Shown: one piece after another, positions 7,700 through 17,688 of the stretch
How positions within the stretch are numbered: the first letter of the stretch is position 1
How the letters are laid out: each line of letters opens with the position of its first letter
Assembly (NCBI RefSeq): GCF_022539405.1
Contig: NZ_CP054394.1
Coordinates: forward strand, 1,366,501-1,430,500
Reading direction: 5' to 3'
DNA from: Natranaerofaba carboxydovora
GTDB taxonomy: Bacteria; Bacillota; Natranaerobiia; Natranaerobiales; Natranaerofabaceae
Length of the DNA: 64,000 nucleotides
Made by a program: the position numbers and the translations under genes
The notes under the pieces: model-generated
What the model was told of the DNA's origin: nothing
The model's input: the letters and a program-made list of their open reading frames with translations, nothing else
The model's database searches: none

Positions 7700-8494
7700 T
7701 TATTTAAGCTTATCATACCCTAGATTTCTGTTATTTGTACCTGACAAAGGTTTGTTTTTTGTTACAATAATCAAAATAACTGAAACAAAAAAAGTACTTA
7801 AAGTCATATAAGAATAAGAACTCATCAGCTCTAATGGCACCCATCCTGAAGGTGCATTAACAGCACCATGTAATAACATCGCTATAAAGATACTGCCTCC
7901 TGTACTATTGAAAAACCACGTAAAAATAATCGAAAGAAAAATTGTATTTAGAAGATACCACCCAAAAGGGAAATTGGCTTGATATGTAGCTGAAGCATAG
8001 AAAAGGGGAATGTGCCAAAAAGCCCACATCACACCCAAGATAACACTGCTTGTAAAGGGGCTGTATTTTGACTGTAAACGCGGCAAAGCAAACCCTCGCC
8101 ACCCTACTTCTTCTTGTCCTCCTCCAAATAAAGTGGCAAAAATAAGAGCTATGGGGTAGAAAAATATACTCGGGGTAACAAAGTCCTCTACTGTGCCACC
8201 CCGAAACAAGTACATCTGATAGGCAAAGTAATAGATTATTATAGGTAGGATAAGGGCAAAAAAATACCAACCTAGAGCAACTTTTAGCCTAAAAATCCCT
8301 TTGATAAATTGCTTGGCTTGGGACTTCCCTTCATTATTAAATACAACGAGTACCGCTGCAATTAATGGGCCAAACCCACCTAGTAACCAGAAAATACTTG
8401 TACTTGAAAAGATAAAGGGCAACCAAAAAGTCCAAGAAATCAAGTAGGCTAATACAAAAAAGCTCACTATTGGATAGTGTTTTACTAATTTCAT
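7700..8494 (-). CDS. CPBP family intramembrane metalloprotease
   Basis: A 264-residue integral membrane protein with about seven hydrophobic segments. The three CPBP/Abi blocks are intact: EEVGWRGFALPRL (EE-x3-R), WAFWHIPLFY (F-x3-H) and the late MLLHGAVNAPSGW (H-x3-N). Family members cleave prenylated or small peptides in the membrane, or act in bacteriocin immunity; which applies here is unknown. The ATG is preceded by GGTGGTGA. It lies directly upstream of the ketopantoate reductase stub on the same strand. Confidence 0.85.
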   Translation of the reverse strand: MKLVKHYPIVSFFVLAYLISWTFWLPFIFSSTSIFWLLGGFGPLIAAVLVVFNNEGKSQAKQFIKGIFRLKVALGWYFFALILPIIIYYFAYQMYLFRGGTVEDFVTPSIFFYPIALIFATLFGGGQEEVGWRGFALPRLQSKYSPFTSSVILGVMWAFWHIPLFYASATYQANFPFGWYLLNTIFLSIIFTWFFNSTGGSIFIAMLLHGAVNAPSGWVPLELMSSYSYMTLSTFFVSVILIIVTKNKPLSGTNNRNLGYDKLK

Positions 8495-8688
8495 AGATTC
8501 ACCACCATATATTTGATAATAATTTTTGCCCTAACTTAGGTTGGTTTTTCTCAAGATTAGTTCATTTTTATTATACTAACAATGGCAGATATTCGCTCAG
8601 GATAATTGATAGCTGCAAGCTGGCTCACGTAACTACCCAAGGATTGTTCAACTACAACTGCTTTTTAGCTTTTTAACAAGTAACAGCC

Positions 8689-10296
8689 TCATCTTTGGAA
8701 GTTGCAACCAAGGATTAAAAATGTAACATCATCGGCTATCTCATTTTCACCAATGAATAGTTTAAAGTCATTTATAATTAGTTCTCTAAGTTCTTTTGTA
8801 GGAGTATTCAGATTATTTTTCATAAGCTGACGAAAGCGATTTTCATATTTTTCATCATTATTATAAGCCTCGATTAACCCATCTGTGGTGATCAATAACT
8901 GATCCCCAGGTTCTAATTCTAGCTTTTTTTCATCTGAGTTTAATAGCTCTACCGGGATTACACCAGAGATGGGAAGTCCGCCCAGAGGGAACTCAAGCAA
9001 CTCATTTTTTTTATTTAGCATTATGCTAGTGTGAAATCCTGAGGAGCTATAAGTTAAAGTATTACTAGCGGGGTCAAAAACTCCTAAAAATAAGCAGGCG
9101 AAGTAATCATTTGGATACCCCATTTTTTGAAATTGGTCACATACAAATTCCAAACCTTCTTTCACATTTGGCTCCTTATCACCCAGTGCTGCTACCCAGT
9201 TCATAATACAACTTTTTATGAAAGTGGCTATCATTGCACCGTCTAAACCGTGACCACTAACATCTACTAAAACAATTAGCAGTTTATCTTTATGCTTTAT
9301 TAAGTCATACAGATCACCACCAAGACTCATTGCCGCCTTATAATATGCTTCTATCACAGTTCCGGGCATACTAGGTATTTTTGTAGGAAGTAGCCGATTG
9401 TGAATTACTTCGGCTTTTGACATTTCTTCAACAAGTCTGTTATTAAGCCTTTCTAGTTCCTCTGCAGCTCTCTTTCTCTCTGTTACGTCACGCTGTATCC
9501 CAAAATGCCCCACTATTCTACCCTCATCATCATATATACAAAGGTACTCTCCTTCTATGTACATGGGTTCTCCTGATAATCTTTGTTCTTTTGTTTCTAT
9601 GTACAAAACTCCCCTGTCAAAGAATTCCCTCCAAACAGCTTTGCCATGATCTATGTCATGGGCAAAAAGCTTACGTACTGTTAGCCCGAGAAACTGTTCT
9701 TCCGTCGTCCCGTATTGATTTAGCATAGACTGGTTAACTTTCGTAATCCTCTGATGATCTAAAACATATTCTAGGGTAGAATCTTTGTCCACTGTATCAT
9801 CCCAAGTAATGGGTTTATCTATCATCATATAAAAAAATCCGTCAGATGAATTATCAAATAACATCTCTAAATCTTTTTCTCTTGAAGCAAGTTCAGTTTG
9901 GATCTGTTTTTGTCTTGTTATATCTATATTAGTGCCTCTTTGTCCTAAGTAGCTTCCTTCATCATCAAAAATAGGAAAACAAAAGTGACTTATCCAGCGA
10001 ATATCTCCATCATTGTGAACAATACGAAACTCTAGTTCATGATTGTCTCTTTCTCCATATAACACCTCTTCTATATGACTTTTGAATCGTTCTTGATCTT
10101 CAGGGTGTAGTATATCAAAAAGCAGGTTGGGATTATTAATAAACTCTTCAGCAGAAATCCCTGTTATTCTTTCGCAAGAAGGCGAAATATATTCTAGCTT
10201 GCTATCCTTATTAACAAAAAACTCTATACAATAACTTTGATCTAACATAACTCTGTATGAAATACTGGTATCAAAATTTTCAAACTTTTTTAGCAT
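8689..10296 (-). CDS. PAS-PAS-SpoIIE (RsbU-type) serine phosphatase
   Basis: Domains in order: PAS (about 15-130, ITGISAEEFINNP), PAS (about 150-275, with a WREFF insertion), a short coiled coil (ERLNNRLVEEMSKAE), then a PP2C-type SpoIIE phosphatase domain (about 300-535). The domain carries GGDLYDLIKHKDKLLIVLVD, SGHGLDGAMIATF, TTDGLIEAYN and DDVTFLIL, including the metal-binding Asp residues. Such proteins dephosphorylate anti-anti-sigma factors in response to PAS-sensed signals. The start is ATG 10296, eight bases after AGGGGTG. It follows the larger phosphatase gene by 35 bases, so the two form an operon. Confidence 0.88.
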   Translation of the reverse strand: MLKKFENFDTSISYRVMLDQSYCIEFFVNKDSKLEYISPSCERITGISAEEFINNPNLLFDILHPEDQERFKSHIEEVLYGERDNHELEFRIVHNDGDIRWISHFCFPIFDDEGSYLGQRGTNIDITRQKQIQTELASREKDLEMLFDNSSDGFFYMMIDKPITWDDTVDKDSTLEYVLDHQRITKVNQSMLNQYGTTEEQFLGLTVRKLFAHDIDHGKAVWREFFDRGVLYIETKEQRLSGEPMYIEGEYLCIYDDEGRIVGHFGIQRDVTERKRAAEELERLNNRLVEEMSKAEVIHNRLLPTKIPSMPGTVIEAYYKAAMSLGGDLYDLIKHKDKLLIVLVDVSGHGLDGAMIATFIKSCIMNWVAALGDKEPNVKEGLEFVCDQFQKMGYPNDYFACLFLGVFDPASNTLTYSSSGFHTSIMLNKKNELLEFPLGGLPISGVIPVELLNSDEKKLELEPGDQLLITTDGLIEAYNNDEKYENRFRQLMKNNLNTPTKELRELIINDFKLFIGENEIADDVTFLILGCNFQR

Positions 10297-10331
10297 AACT
10301 AACACACCCCTTGTCATCTTGTACAAATGTA

Positions 10332-13300
10332 TTACATCAAAACAAGATAAGCTTTATTTCCTTTATCATTATAGAGGAGGGATTTGCATATCATTTTGGT
10401 CATCATAATACCTCTTCCTCTTTCTTTTTCATGATTTAGGTCCATATCATCTTTTGTTTTTTGCCAATCAAAACCTGCCCCTTCATCTTCCACTATTGCG
10501 AGTAGATAATCATTTGTTTCTATTATCTCTAAGTAAGCATTTTTTTCAGGATTAAATTTGTTACCATGTTCAATTGCATTAACTACTAACTCATAAAGTC
10601 CCTGAAAGGTTATCTCATTGTCTTCGCCTAATAATTCTATAATATAAGGATGAACTTCAGAGTAAAGTCTGTTTATTTCTTCTAAGGTGCTATTAAAAGT
10701 CCATCTTTTAGTTTTTTTATCATCCTGTTCATTTTGGATTATCAGATAGGATATATCATCAAAGGTCTCTAGATTACCAAAATTAAAATTTCGAAACTCT
10801 TCTTTCATTACCTGCTTAATATATTCAGGGGGATATTTACTGTTTTCAAAGAATATTTTATTTTTCCTATTTAGAAAAAGCTCATTTTCTACCATATGCT
10901 CGGACAATCCGTCTGTATTAACAAAAATTGTAGATCCTTTCATTAGCTTTGCGACCTTTGGCCCAAAACACATAGCTTCAATATCGATTGTATTAGATAT
11001 AGGAGGCCCTTCGCTATTTAGTTCAAGATATTTATCTTCTTTAGCACAATTACTGTAATACATAAGTATGGGTTCCTGAAATCCAGCCCCGGTATAACTA
11101 AGTTCGTAAGTTTCTAAATCCAAAATTCCTATAATAATGCTGATAAAATAATCATCCGGGTATTCATCTTGTTTAAACTGTTTGTACAAATGCTCTAGTA
11201 TTTTCCCTACACATATGTTATCAGGCTTTAAGGTAATATAACTGTCTATAGCTTCCTTAATGAATGCACTAATTAGAGCTGCTTCAATTCCATGACCTGT
11301 AACATCAGATAGATAAAAAATTAGCTTATTATTAATTTTTGTAAAATTATAAAAGTCTCCTCCCATAATTTTTGCAGGTTGATAATAAGCAGCAATTCTG
11401 ATACCTTCTATGTCAGGTAAGCTTTGTGGTAAAATTGCCTTATGGATTTTTTGGGCTTTGTTAACTTCTTTACCGAGTTTTTCATACAAATTTTCTGCTT
11501 CTAGTTTTTTAATTTCCAATTCTTTTTGATTTTCTTTTAACTTATGTTCTATTTCTTTTCGATCAGTTATATCCAAAAATGAACTCAGATAATTGTAGTT
11601 ATCTAATTTAGTCACATGAATATCCATCCATCTACTTTTCCCCTGTTTGGTAATAACTAACACTTCTCCACTTGTATATCCTTTTTCTTGTAAAATATTC
11701 ATGCTTTGTTTAACTTCATCGATGTATCTTTCATCTGTAAGATCCAATAGATTAAAATTTAATAATTCTTCTCTAGAATAGCCAAGTAGTTCATGCCCTT
11801 TAGTGTTTGTATCTATATAATTACCATTTTGATCTATCAGGTGTATCCCAGCAGGTGAATTATCAAAGTATTTTTTTAGGAGCTGTTGATTTTCTTTTAA
11901 TTTAGCTTCGGCATTTTTATATTCAGTCACATCTGTGATGTATCCATGCCAGATAACACTGCCATCTAGTTGTTTTTCTGGTCTTGCACTTCCTTTTAAC
12001 CATCTTGTACCTTTAGATGGTAAGTTTACCCTGTATTCTTGTTCCCAGACTGTCATTGTATTGTATGATCTTTCTATTGAACTAACAACTTCATTGTAAT
12101 CTTCTTTATGTAACCTTTCATAAACTTTGGTAGCATCAGTTTTTATCTCTTCGGGTTTTACCTCATAGATATGCCATATTCCATAACTAGCAAAAGGAAA
12201 ACATGATGTACCGTCAAGAAAAACCTGATACTGATAAATGGCGCCAGGAACTTGCTCGGATAGTTTTTCCAAAAGTTCATCTCGTTTTAGTAATTTTTCT
12301 TCTGTTCTTTTTTGATCAGAGATATCAGTAGATACACCCAATGTACCAGATAAATCGCCTTTATCATCAAACAAAGGTTCTAAAGTAAAAATAGCGGGAA
12401 ACATTTCACCATTTCTTCTGACGAGTTCTGTTTCAATGGTAAAGCCTTTTTTGTCAAATTTAAGTTTTTCTATATACTCGGATAATTTTTTTGCATCTGA
12501 AGGCTCATGAAGTGGGCTTACACATTTTCCTATAACCTCTTCTCTATTATAGCCAAATGTAGTCTCAGCCCCGGGGCTAAACTCTTCGATTGTTGAATTT
12601 AAGTCAGTAACTATTAATGAAACACTTTTGGCAGCACTTACTATTGAGCGAAACTTTTTTTCACTTATTTTTAAAGCTTTTTCTATCTCTTTTTGTTTTG
12701 TAATATCTCGACCTGAACCGATAATTTTAATCACTGTATTATTTACAATTACCGGAGACAAAACAGTATGATAGATTTTTTTGTCTTTTGATAGCTGTAA
12801 TGTTTCTTCATAATCAATTTTTTCTTTAAGCCTACAGCATCTTGTATAGTTTTCAACTACTTGTTTGGCTGTTTTTTTGTCAAGGACTTCATAAGGAGTT
12901 TTCCCTCTAAGTTCTTCTAAAATTAAGCCTGTCAATTCTTGATGCTTTTTGTTATTTCTTTCAAAGTAAAAAGTCTTTTCATCTTTTACATTTATTACAA
13001 ATACAGCATCATGTGTGTTTTCCATAATTATTTCATATTCTTTTGAAGAAGTTATATCTCTAAAAATAGTGGTAAAATAACCTGGTTTATGACTATATGC
13101 AGAAATTTCATACCAACGTCCAAGGGGTTTTGAGTACTGTTGAAATTTATCACTAATTTCACCATTTAATGCAATTTCACCATACTTTTTTATCCAATCA
13201 AAACCATTATCTTTAATATCCGGCAGCACCTCTGTGACTTTTTTATTAATAATTTTATCTTTTAACAAACCAGTCATTTCTTCAAAAGCAGGATTAACAT

Positions 13301-13424
13301 CAAGGAAAATATAATCAGTGGACACACCATTATCATCTGTAACTATTTGATGATATGCAAGGGCATCCGGGAAATTTTTTATCATTAAATTATAATAATC
13401 TTTTGAGATATTATCTTCAGACAC
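10332..13424 (-). CDS. Multi-PAS SpoIIE phosphatase fused to an RsbW-like kinase domain
   Basis: A 1030-residue soluble protein. About five PAS domains fill residues 1-640, one of them PAS_3-like (residues about 385-500, EEYRVNLPSKGTRWLKG). A coiled coil precedes a SpoIIE phosphatase (about 660-870; GGDFYNFTKINNKLIFYLSD, TGHGIEAALISAF, NTDGLSEHM, DDISYLII). The C-terminus is a GHKL ATPase of the RsbW/SpoIIAB type (about 890-1030; ELVVNAIEHGNKFN, VEDEGAGFDW, GRGIMMTKM). Opposing activities, phosphatase and anti-sigma-type kinase, thus sit in one polypeptide. The start is GTG 13424, five bases after GGGGGTG. It is the first gene of a two-gene operon. Confidence 0.88.
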   Translation of the reverse strand: MSEDNISKDYYNLMIKNFPDALAYHQIVTDDNGVSTDYIFLDVNPAFEEMTGLLKDKIINKKVTEVLPDIKDNGFDWIKKYGEIALNGEISDKFQQYSKPLGRWYEISAYSHKPGYFTTIFRDITSSKEYEIIMENTHDAVFVINVKDEKTFYFERNNKKHQELTGLILEELRGKTPYEVLDKKTAKQVVENYTRCCRLKEKIDYEETLQLSKDKKIYHTVLSPVIVNNTVIKIIGSGRDITKQKEIEKALKISEKKFRSIVSAAKSVSLIVTDLNSTIEEFSPGAETTFGYNREEVIGKCVSPLHEPSDAKKLSEYIEKLKFDKKGFTIETELVRRNGEMFPAIFTLEPLFDDKGDLSGTLGVSTDISDQKRTEEKLLKRDELLEKLSEQVPGAIYQYQVFLDGTSCFPFASYGIWHIYEVKPEEIKTDATKVYERLHKEDYNEVVSSIERSYNTMTVWEQEYRVNLPSKGTRWLKGSARPEKQLDGSVIWHGYITDVTEYKNAEAKLKENQQLLKKYFDNSPAGIHLIDQNGNYIDTNTKGHELLGYSREELLNFNLLDLTDERYIDEVKQSMNILQEKGYTSGEVLVITKQGKSRWMDIHVTKLDNYNYLSSFLDITDRKEIEHKLKENQKELEIKKLEAENLYEKLGKEVNKAQKIHKAILPQSLPDIEGIRIAAYYQPAKIMGGDFYNFTKINNKLIFYLSDVTGHGIEAALISAFIKEAIDSYITLKPDNICVGKILEHLYKQFKQDEYPDDYFISIIIGILDLETYELSYTGAGFQEPILMYYSNCAKEDKYLELNSEGPPISNTIDIEAMCFGPKVAKLMKGSTIFVNTDGLSEHMVENELFLNRKNKIFFENSKYPPEYIKQVMKEEFRNFNFGNLETFDDISYLIIQNEQDDKKTKRWTFNSTLEEINRLYSEVHPYIIELLGEDNEITFQGLYELVVNAIEHGNKFNPEKNAYLEIIETNDYLLAIVEDEGAGFDWQKTKDDMDLNHEKERGRGIMMTKMICKSLLYNDKGNKAYLVLM

Positions 13425-13487
13425 ATAATCACCCCCAAATTAAAAAAATTAAAAAAATTTAATCGTTAGATTAGTTGATAATAACTA

Positions 13488-13523
13488 AAGCCCGGTTACA
13501 ATAACATCAAGTAACCGGGCTTA
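13488..13523 (-). terminator. Hairpin terminator
   Basis: AAGCCCGGTTAC / GTAACCGGGCTT, a perfect 12-bp stem with a 10-11 base loop. It lies downstream of the PAS-GGDEF-HD-GYP gene and upstream of the phosphatase operon. The T tail is short. Confidence 0.65.
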
Positions 13524-13687
13524 TAAGTAAATATTAATTAAATATAATTAAGTCACATAATGCTTGTAAACTTTAAATTATAATTCTAATCGCGTTTTTA
13601 ATCACGCTTTGCTATATTTAATTAATAACATTATAATAAATTTTGTAGATTTTATCTATACAAATAACAAAATAAATAACAAATTAA

Positions 13688-15475
13688 TCAAATATATTTT
13701 AAGAAAATTTCTACTAACTCAGGGTCAAATTGTTTCGCGGAACATCTTTTGAACTCATCTATAATTTCTTCCCGAGAAAGAGATTCTTTGTAGGGTCTTC
13801 CACTGCTCATAACTTCATAAGCATCTGCTATAGCAACTATACGAGCTAATATAGGTATTTTCTCACCTTTTAATCCCCGGGGGTAACCACTTCCATCAAA
13901 GCACTCGTGATGTGCAAGAATATCTTCTGCTATATGGGCGTATTCTTCTGTAGCTCTCACTATCCTATATCCTGTTTCTGGATGCTTCTTTATAATATCC
14001 CATTCTTTTTCTGTTAAAGGTTCTTTTTTCATCAATATATCTTTAGATATATTGATTTTACCTATATCATGTATTTTAATTAATTGTTTTAACCTTTCAA
14101 GGTCAGTATTAGAAAGTTTAGTATCCTGAGCGATTTTCAAAGCTATATCTTGCATTCGTCGGGCATGTTCTTTGGTTTCATAGCTTTTAGCTTCCAAACC
14201 TTCTAGTAATGAATTTATAATATTCCTTTTAGTTTCTTTACTTTCTTCAAGTTTATTATTGTACATTATATCTTCTGCTTCCTGAATAATTAGTTCCCAA
14301 CTTTTGTCAAGTTTATCCTTTATTACAGCTCCTAAAGATAAGGAGACAGGTATATTCTCTACGTAAGTGTCTTTGCTATTTTCTTTTATTCTTTTACTGA
14401 TATTGTCCGTGTCTTCTTTTGTGACTTGAGGAAGAAAGATTACAAATTCATCGCCACCCCAGCGAGCAATTATATCTTCTTTTCGACATGAGTTTATTAA
14501 AATTTTAGCTGCATACTTTAGCATATCATCGCCTACTTTGTGTCCATAGGTGTCATTAGTCAACTTTAACCCATTTAGGTCAACCATTATAATCCCAATT
14601 GGCAGCTGTCTTTTAGTCTCTAGTCTTTTCATCTCTTCTTCCAAAAAGCGGCGATTATAAAGGCCGGTTAGACTATCATGAAAACTTAAATAACGTATTT
14701 TTTCTTCAGCTTCTTTTCGTTTGGTGATATCAAAAATAACCATTACTATACCATCAATTGTCCCTTTATAGTCTCGTTTTGGAGCAAGAGAAAAATTTAC
14801 GGATATATTTGAACCATCTTTTCTAAAACAACTAAGTTCCAAATCTTTTGTGATATTACCTTCTAAAGCACTTTCACAATAACTGTATAAAATATTATCC
14901 GGATCATTAAGGTATAAAAATAGTTCTTTTTCTATTACATCTTTTTCGGACCATCCAAGGAGGTATTCAGCAGCTGAACTCCAACTTTTTATATAAAAAT
15001 CTGTATCAATAGAGATAACAGAAACTGGAGAAGCATGGAGAATAGTTCTGTATTTTTCTCCTAGTTCTTGTAAATCTTTCTTATCCTTTATCTGGGATGT
15101 TAAATCCGTTCCGTTTAAGATATGATATTTTATAACACCATCTTTTACATTTAAAGCATTATATTTCCATAATATTGTCAAGACTGTATCGTTTTCGTTC
15201 TTGTTTATAAGTTGAGTTTCCAGTTCGAGAGGGTATTGATCTGGCCTGAGCATCGAAAAAAAAGATTTATACAATTCTTTTTCTTCAGGTAAACAAAAAA
15301 GTTCCCAGTAATATTTGCCCCTTGCTTTTTCTAATTCAAATCCTGTTATATTTTCACATGCTTTATTGTAATACTCAATTTTACCTTTTTGGTCTAATAT
15401 TATTATAAGATTATCTAAATAGTCGGTTATAATAGAGTAAAAATTGTATTTATTATCAGTATCTTTATTATTCAT
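13688..15475 (-). CDS. PAS-PAS-GGDEF-HD-GYP signalling protein
   Basis: A 595-residue protein: PAS (about 10-135), PAS (about 140-260), GGDEF diguanylate cyclase domain (about 265-415) with intact ARWGGDEFVIFLP, and an HD-GYP phosphodiesterase domain (about 420-595) with HDIGKINI, HHECFDGSGYPRGL and IADAYEVM. It could both make and degrade c-di-GMP, with PAS domains sensing the signal. The start is ATG 15475, seven bases after GGAGGT. It follows the HD-GYP gene by 27 bases (same operon) and ends at the terminator near 13500. Confidence 0.9.
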   Translation of the reverse strand: MNNKDTDNKYNFYSIITDYLDNLIIILDQKGKIEYYNKACENITGFELEKARGKYYWELFCLPEEKELYKSFFSMLRPDQYPLELETQLINKNENDTVLTILWKYNALNVKDGVIKYHILNGTDLTSQIKDKKDLQELGEKYRTILHASPVSVISIDTDFYIKSWSSAAEYLLGWSEKDVIEKELFLYLNDPDNILYSYCESALEGNITKDLELSCFRKDGSNISVNFSLAPKRDYKGTIDGIVMVIFDITKRKEAEEKIRYLSFHDSLTGLYNRRFLEEEMKRLETKRQLPIGIIMVDLNGLKLTNDTYGHKVGDDMLKYAAKILINSCRKEDIIARWGGDEFVIFLPQVTKEDTDNISKRIKENSKDTYVENIPVSLSLGAVIKDKLDKSWELIIQEAEDIMYNNKLEESKETKRNIINSLLEGLEAKSYETKEHARRMQDIALKIAQDTKLSNTDLERLKQLIKIHDIGKINISKDILMKKEPLTEKEWDIIKKHPETGYRIVRATEEYAHIAEDILAHHECFDGSGYPRGLKGEKIPILARIVAIADAYEVMSSGRPYKESLSREEIIDEFKRCSAKQFDPELVEIFLKYI

Positions 15476-15502
15476 AAGTTCTACCTCCAAATATATGAAT
15501 AT

Positions 15503-16597
15503 CTATTCTAAAACCTTGGTTATAGTTAGATTAAGATGTTTAGAAAGGTCGAGATCATAAGGACTTGGATGAGGGGCTAAGTCTTCACCTACATATATAA
15601 TTCTTACCACCGGCCGAAGGGTTAGTTCAGAGTTGTTAGCAATTACTAGGCCGCTTTCTTTATTACTTAACAAAACGTGGGTTCCTATAGGATAAGCGGC
15701 AATACAAGTAAGAAAATACTTTAATATTTCTAGATTGAAGTTAGTTTGGCCCCAACTCGCTAACATTTCTACTGCTTCATGTGGTTGATAAGCATTTCTA
15801 TATGGCCTTACTGATGTCAAAGCATCATACACATCTACAACACCTGCAATCTGTGCCAAATAATATATTTTTTGGTCTTTTAAACCTTGAGGATAGCCCT
15901 GCCCTTGAAAACGTTCATGATGTTGTAAAATTATTGCACCAGCGCGGGAATCAAAGATTGATGTGTTTTTAAACATTTCATACCCGTAGATCGGATGTCG
16001 TTTGATAGATTCGTACTCTTCTTCAGTTAGGTTACCACTTTTATTAATTATAGCTTCTGGTACAGCTGCCATTCCTATGTCATGGAGTAAAGTTCCTGTT
16101 GATAAGAGTTTTAGATTTTCATTATTTAAGTTCATTTTTACCCCTACAAGAGTTGCTAGAACACAACAGTTAACACTATGTGCAAAAACATATTCATTAA
16201 GTGTTCTTAAATCTTGAAGCTGCGCTGTCAGTTCTTTGTTTTCTAAAAGTTCTTCAATAATCTGAGAAACTGCTTTAACAATATCATTATCTCTTAGGTT
16301 AATTCCTTTTTTCTTTGAGGTACTCTTTGAGGTACCCATTTGTATATCATTCATAATATCCGAAACCAAAGAATGTGCTTCGCGGCGTGTTTCATCCGTT
16401 ATTATATCATTTACTTCAATATCTCCCATTCTGCTATCCTGGATATAAATTTGATTTATCCCCAGCTGTTTTAAATATGTTAAATACTGTGGTTTTATTT
16501 CCACTCCTGCTTTTAATAGTACTTGACCATTACTTCCAAAGATGGATTTTGCTAATGTCATTCCTGTTCGCACAGAGTCTAATGAAACTTTTCTCAA
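15503..16597 (-). CDS. HD-GYP domain phosphodiesterase-like protein
   Basis: A 364-residue protein. The N-terminal 60 residues (RTGMTLAKSIFGSNGQVLL, KAGVEI) match the small beta domain common before HD-GYP. The HD-GYP core (about 125-300) has LLHDIGMAAVPEAIIN, KRHPIYGYEMF, HHERFQGQGYPQGL and GVVDVYDALTS. In the HHExxDGxGYP signature the usual Asp is Gln, a substitution seen in other members of this subfamily; metal-binding His and Asp elsewhere are kept. The start is TTG 16597, seven bases after AAGGTGA. It is the first gene of an operon with the PAS-GGDEF-HD-GYP protein, so both probably act on c-di-GMP. Confidence 0.85.
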   Translation of the reverse strand: MRKVSLDSVRTGMTLAKSIFGSNGQVLLKAGVEIKPQYLTYLKQLGINQIYIQDSRMGDIEVNDIITDETRREAHSLVSDIMNDIQMGTSKSTSKKKGINLRDNDIVKAVSQIIEELLENKELTAQLQDLRTLNEYVFAHSVNCCVLATLVGVKMNLNNENLKLLSTGTLLHDIGMAAVPEAIINKSGNLTEEEYESIKRHPIYGYEMFKNTSIFDSRAGAIILQHHERFQGQGYPQGLKDQKIYYLAQIAGVVDVYDALTSVRPYRNAYQPHEAVEMLASWGQTNFNLEILKYFLTCIAAYPIGTHVLLSNKESGLVIANNSELTLRPVVRIIYVGEDLAPHPSPYDLDLSKHLNLTITKVLE

Positions 16598-16649
16598 AAC
16601 AAAATCACCTTCTCTTTCACTGGTTAAATGCGTTTATATATCTTCCTTC

Positions 16650-17475
16650 TTATATAACTTTCAAAAATATATCTACTAGTTCAGGATCAAACTGGGTGCC
16701 TCTGCATCTTTTAAATTCTTTAACGATTTCTTCAGGGCTCATAGGGGTTTCATTCTTCATTTGTTAACTTTTCTTTTTTGGTAAGTATACTTTCAGGCAT
16801 GTTTATTTTACCTATGTCATGTAAGGTTATCAAAATTGATAAGCGGTTAAGTTCAGATATGGGAAGACCAAGCTTTTTACCTATTTTTCTAGCCACTTCT
16901 TGCATCCTGCGGGTATGCTTACTCGTCTCGAAGCTTTTTGCTTCTAATGTTTTTAACATATTATTTAATACAGCACTTCTAGCACTTTTGCTTTCGACTA
17001 TCTTCTGTTTATACATATCATCTTCTGCTTCTTTCATTATAGTTGTTAAGCTTTTGTTAGCCTGGTTCATAGTTGAATTTCCTAGTGCCATGGAGATAGG
17101 AATATCTTTTACAAAATTATTTCGGCATTTATCTATAACAAAATTGCAGATATCATTTGCTTCTATTTCTGTTGATTTTGGAAGAATAATAACAAACTCG
17201 TCTCCTCCCCATCTTGCTATTAAACCTTTTTTCCGGCAGGATTCTTTTAATATTTTTGCAGCTCTTTTTAATACTTCATCTCCAATTTTATGTCCATAAG
17301 AATCGTTAATCATCTTCAAACCATTGAAGTCAGCCATTATAATACTTAAAGGTATTTGTTTTTCATTAATTAGCTCTTCAAAATTTTCTTTTTGTCAATA
17401 ATAACTTCAAGACATATTATAGGATCAGGAAATTTTTCAAATAGAGATAAGATCCTTTGTCATTCCATCACTCCT
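16650..17475 (-). pseudogene. Decayed PAS-GGDEF-HD-GYP gene
   Basis: A relic closely resembling the gene at 13688. A PAS-like start (LSLFEKFPDPIICLEV) is out of frame with the GGDEF part. The longest intact frame (16750-17337) covers MADFNGLKMINDSYGHKIG, ARWGGDEFVIILPKS and the first HD segment HDIGKINMPESIL, then stops. In another frame the extreme C-terminus follows directly (EEIVKEFKRCRGTQFDPELV). About 80-90 residues of the HD-GYP core, with HHExxDGxGYP, are gone. A shortened diguanylate cyclase could in principle be made, but two frame breaks argue for a dead gene. Confidence 0.8.
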
Positions 17476-17621
17476 CATTTCCCACATAAATAAGTAAAAT
17501 AAACTATAGTCAACATAATGATGTTTTTATTTAAATATAAATAATTCTACTTTATTGATATAAAATCCTGCTAAAACTTGGTAATATATCACAATCTTTT
17601 TGGATTTTTTTCAAATATTGA

Positions 17622-17653
17622 CAAAAAATAACCACCTCGATTAGGTGATTATT
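17622..17653 (-). terminator. Hairpin terminator
   Basis: AATAATCACCT / AGGTGGTTATT with a five-base loop, followed by TTTTTTG on the minus strand. It lies 36 bases past the stop of the truncated WYL-type regulator. Confidence 0.75.
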
Positions 17654-17688
17654 AATATAATTTTATTTTGTTGTAAAAATATTAATAT

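Noticed and set aside
15503-16597. HD-GYP protein as catalytically dead because Gln replaces Asp in HHExxDGxGYP
   Set aside because: The substitution occurs in other members with this domain layout, and the metal-binding His/Asp residues are kept, so inactivity cannot be claimed.
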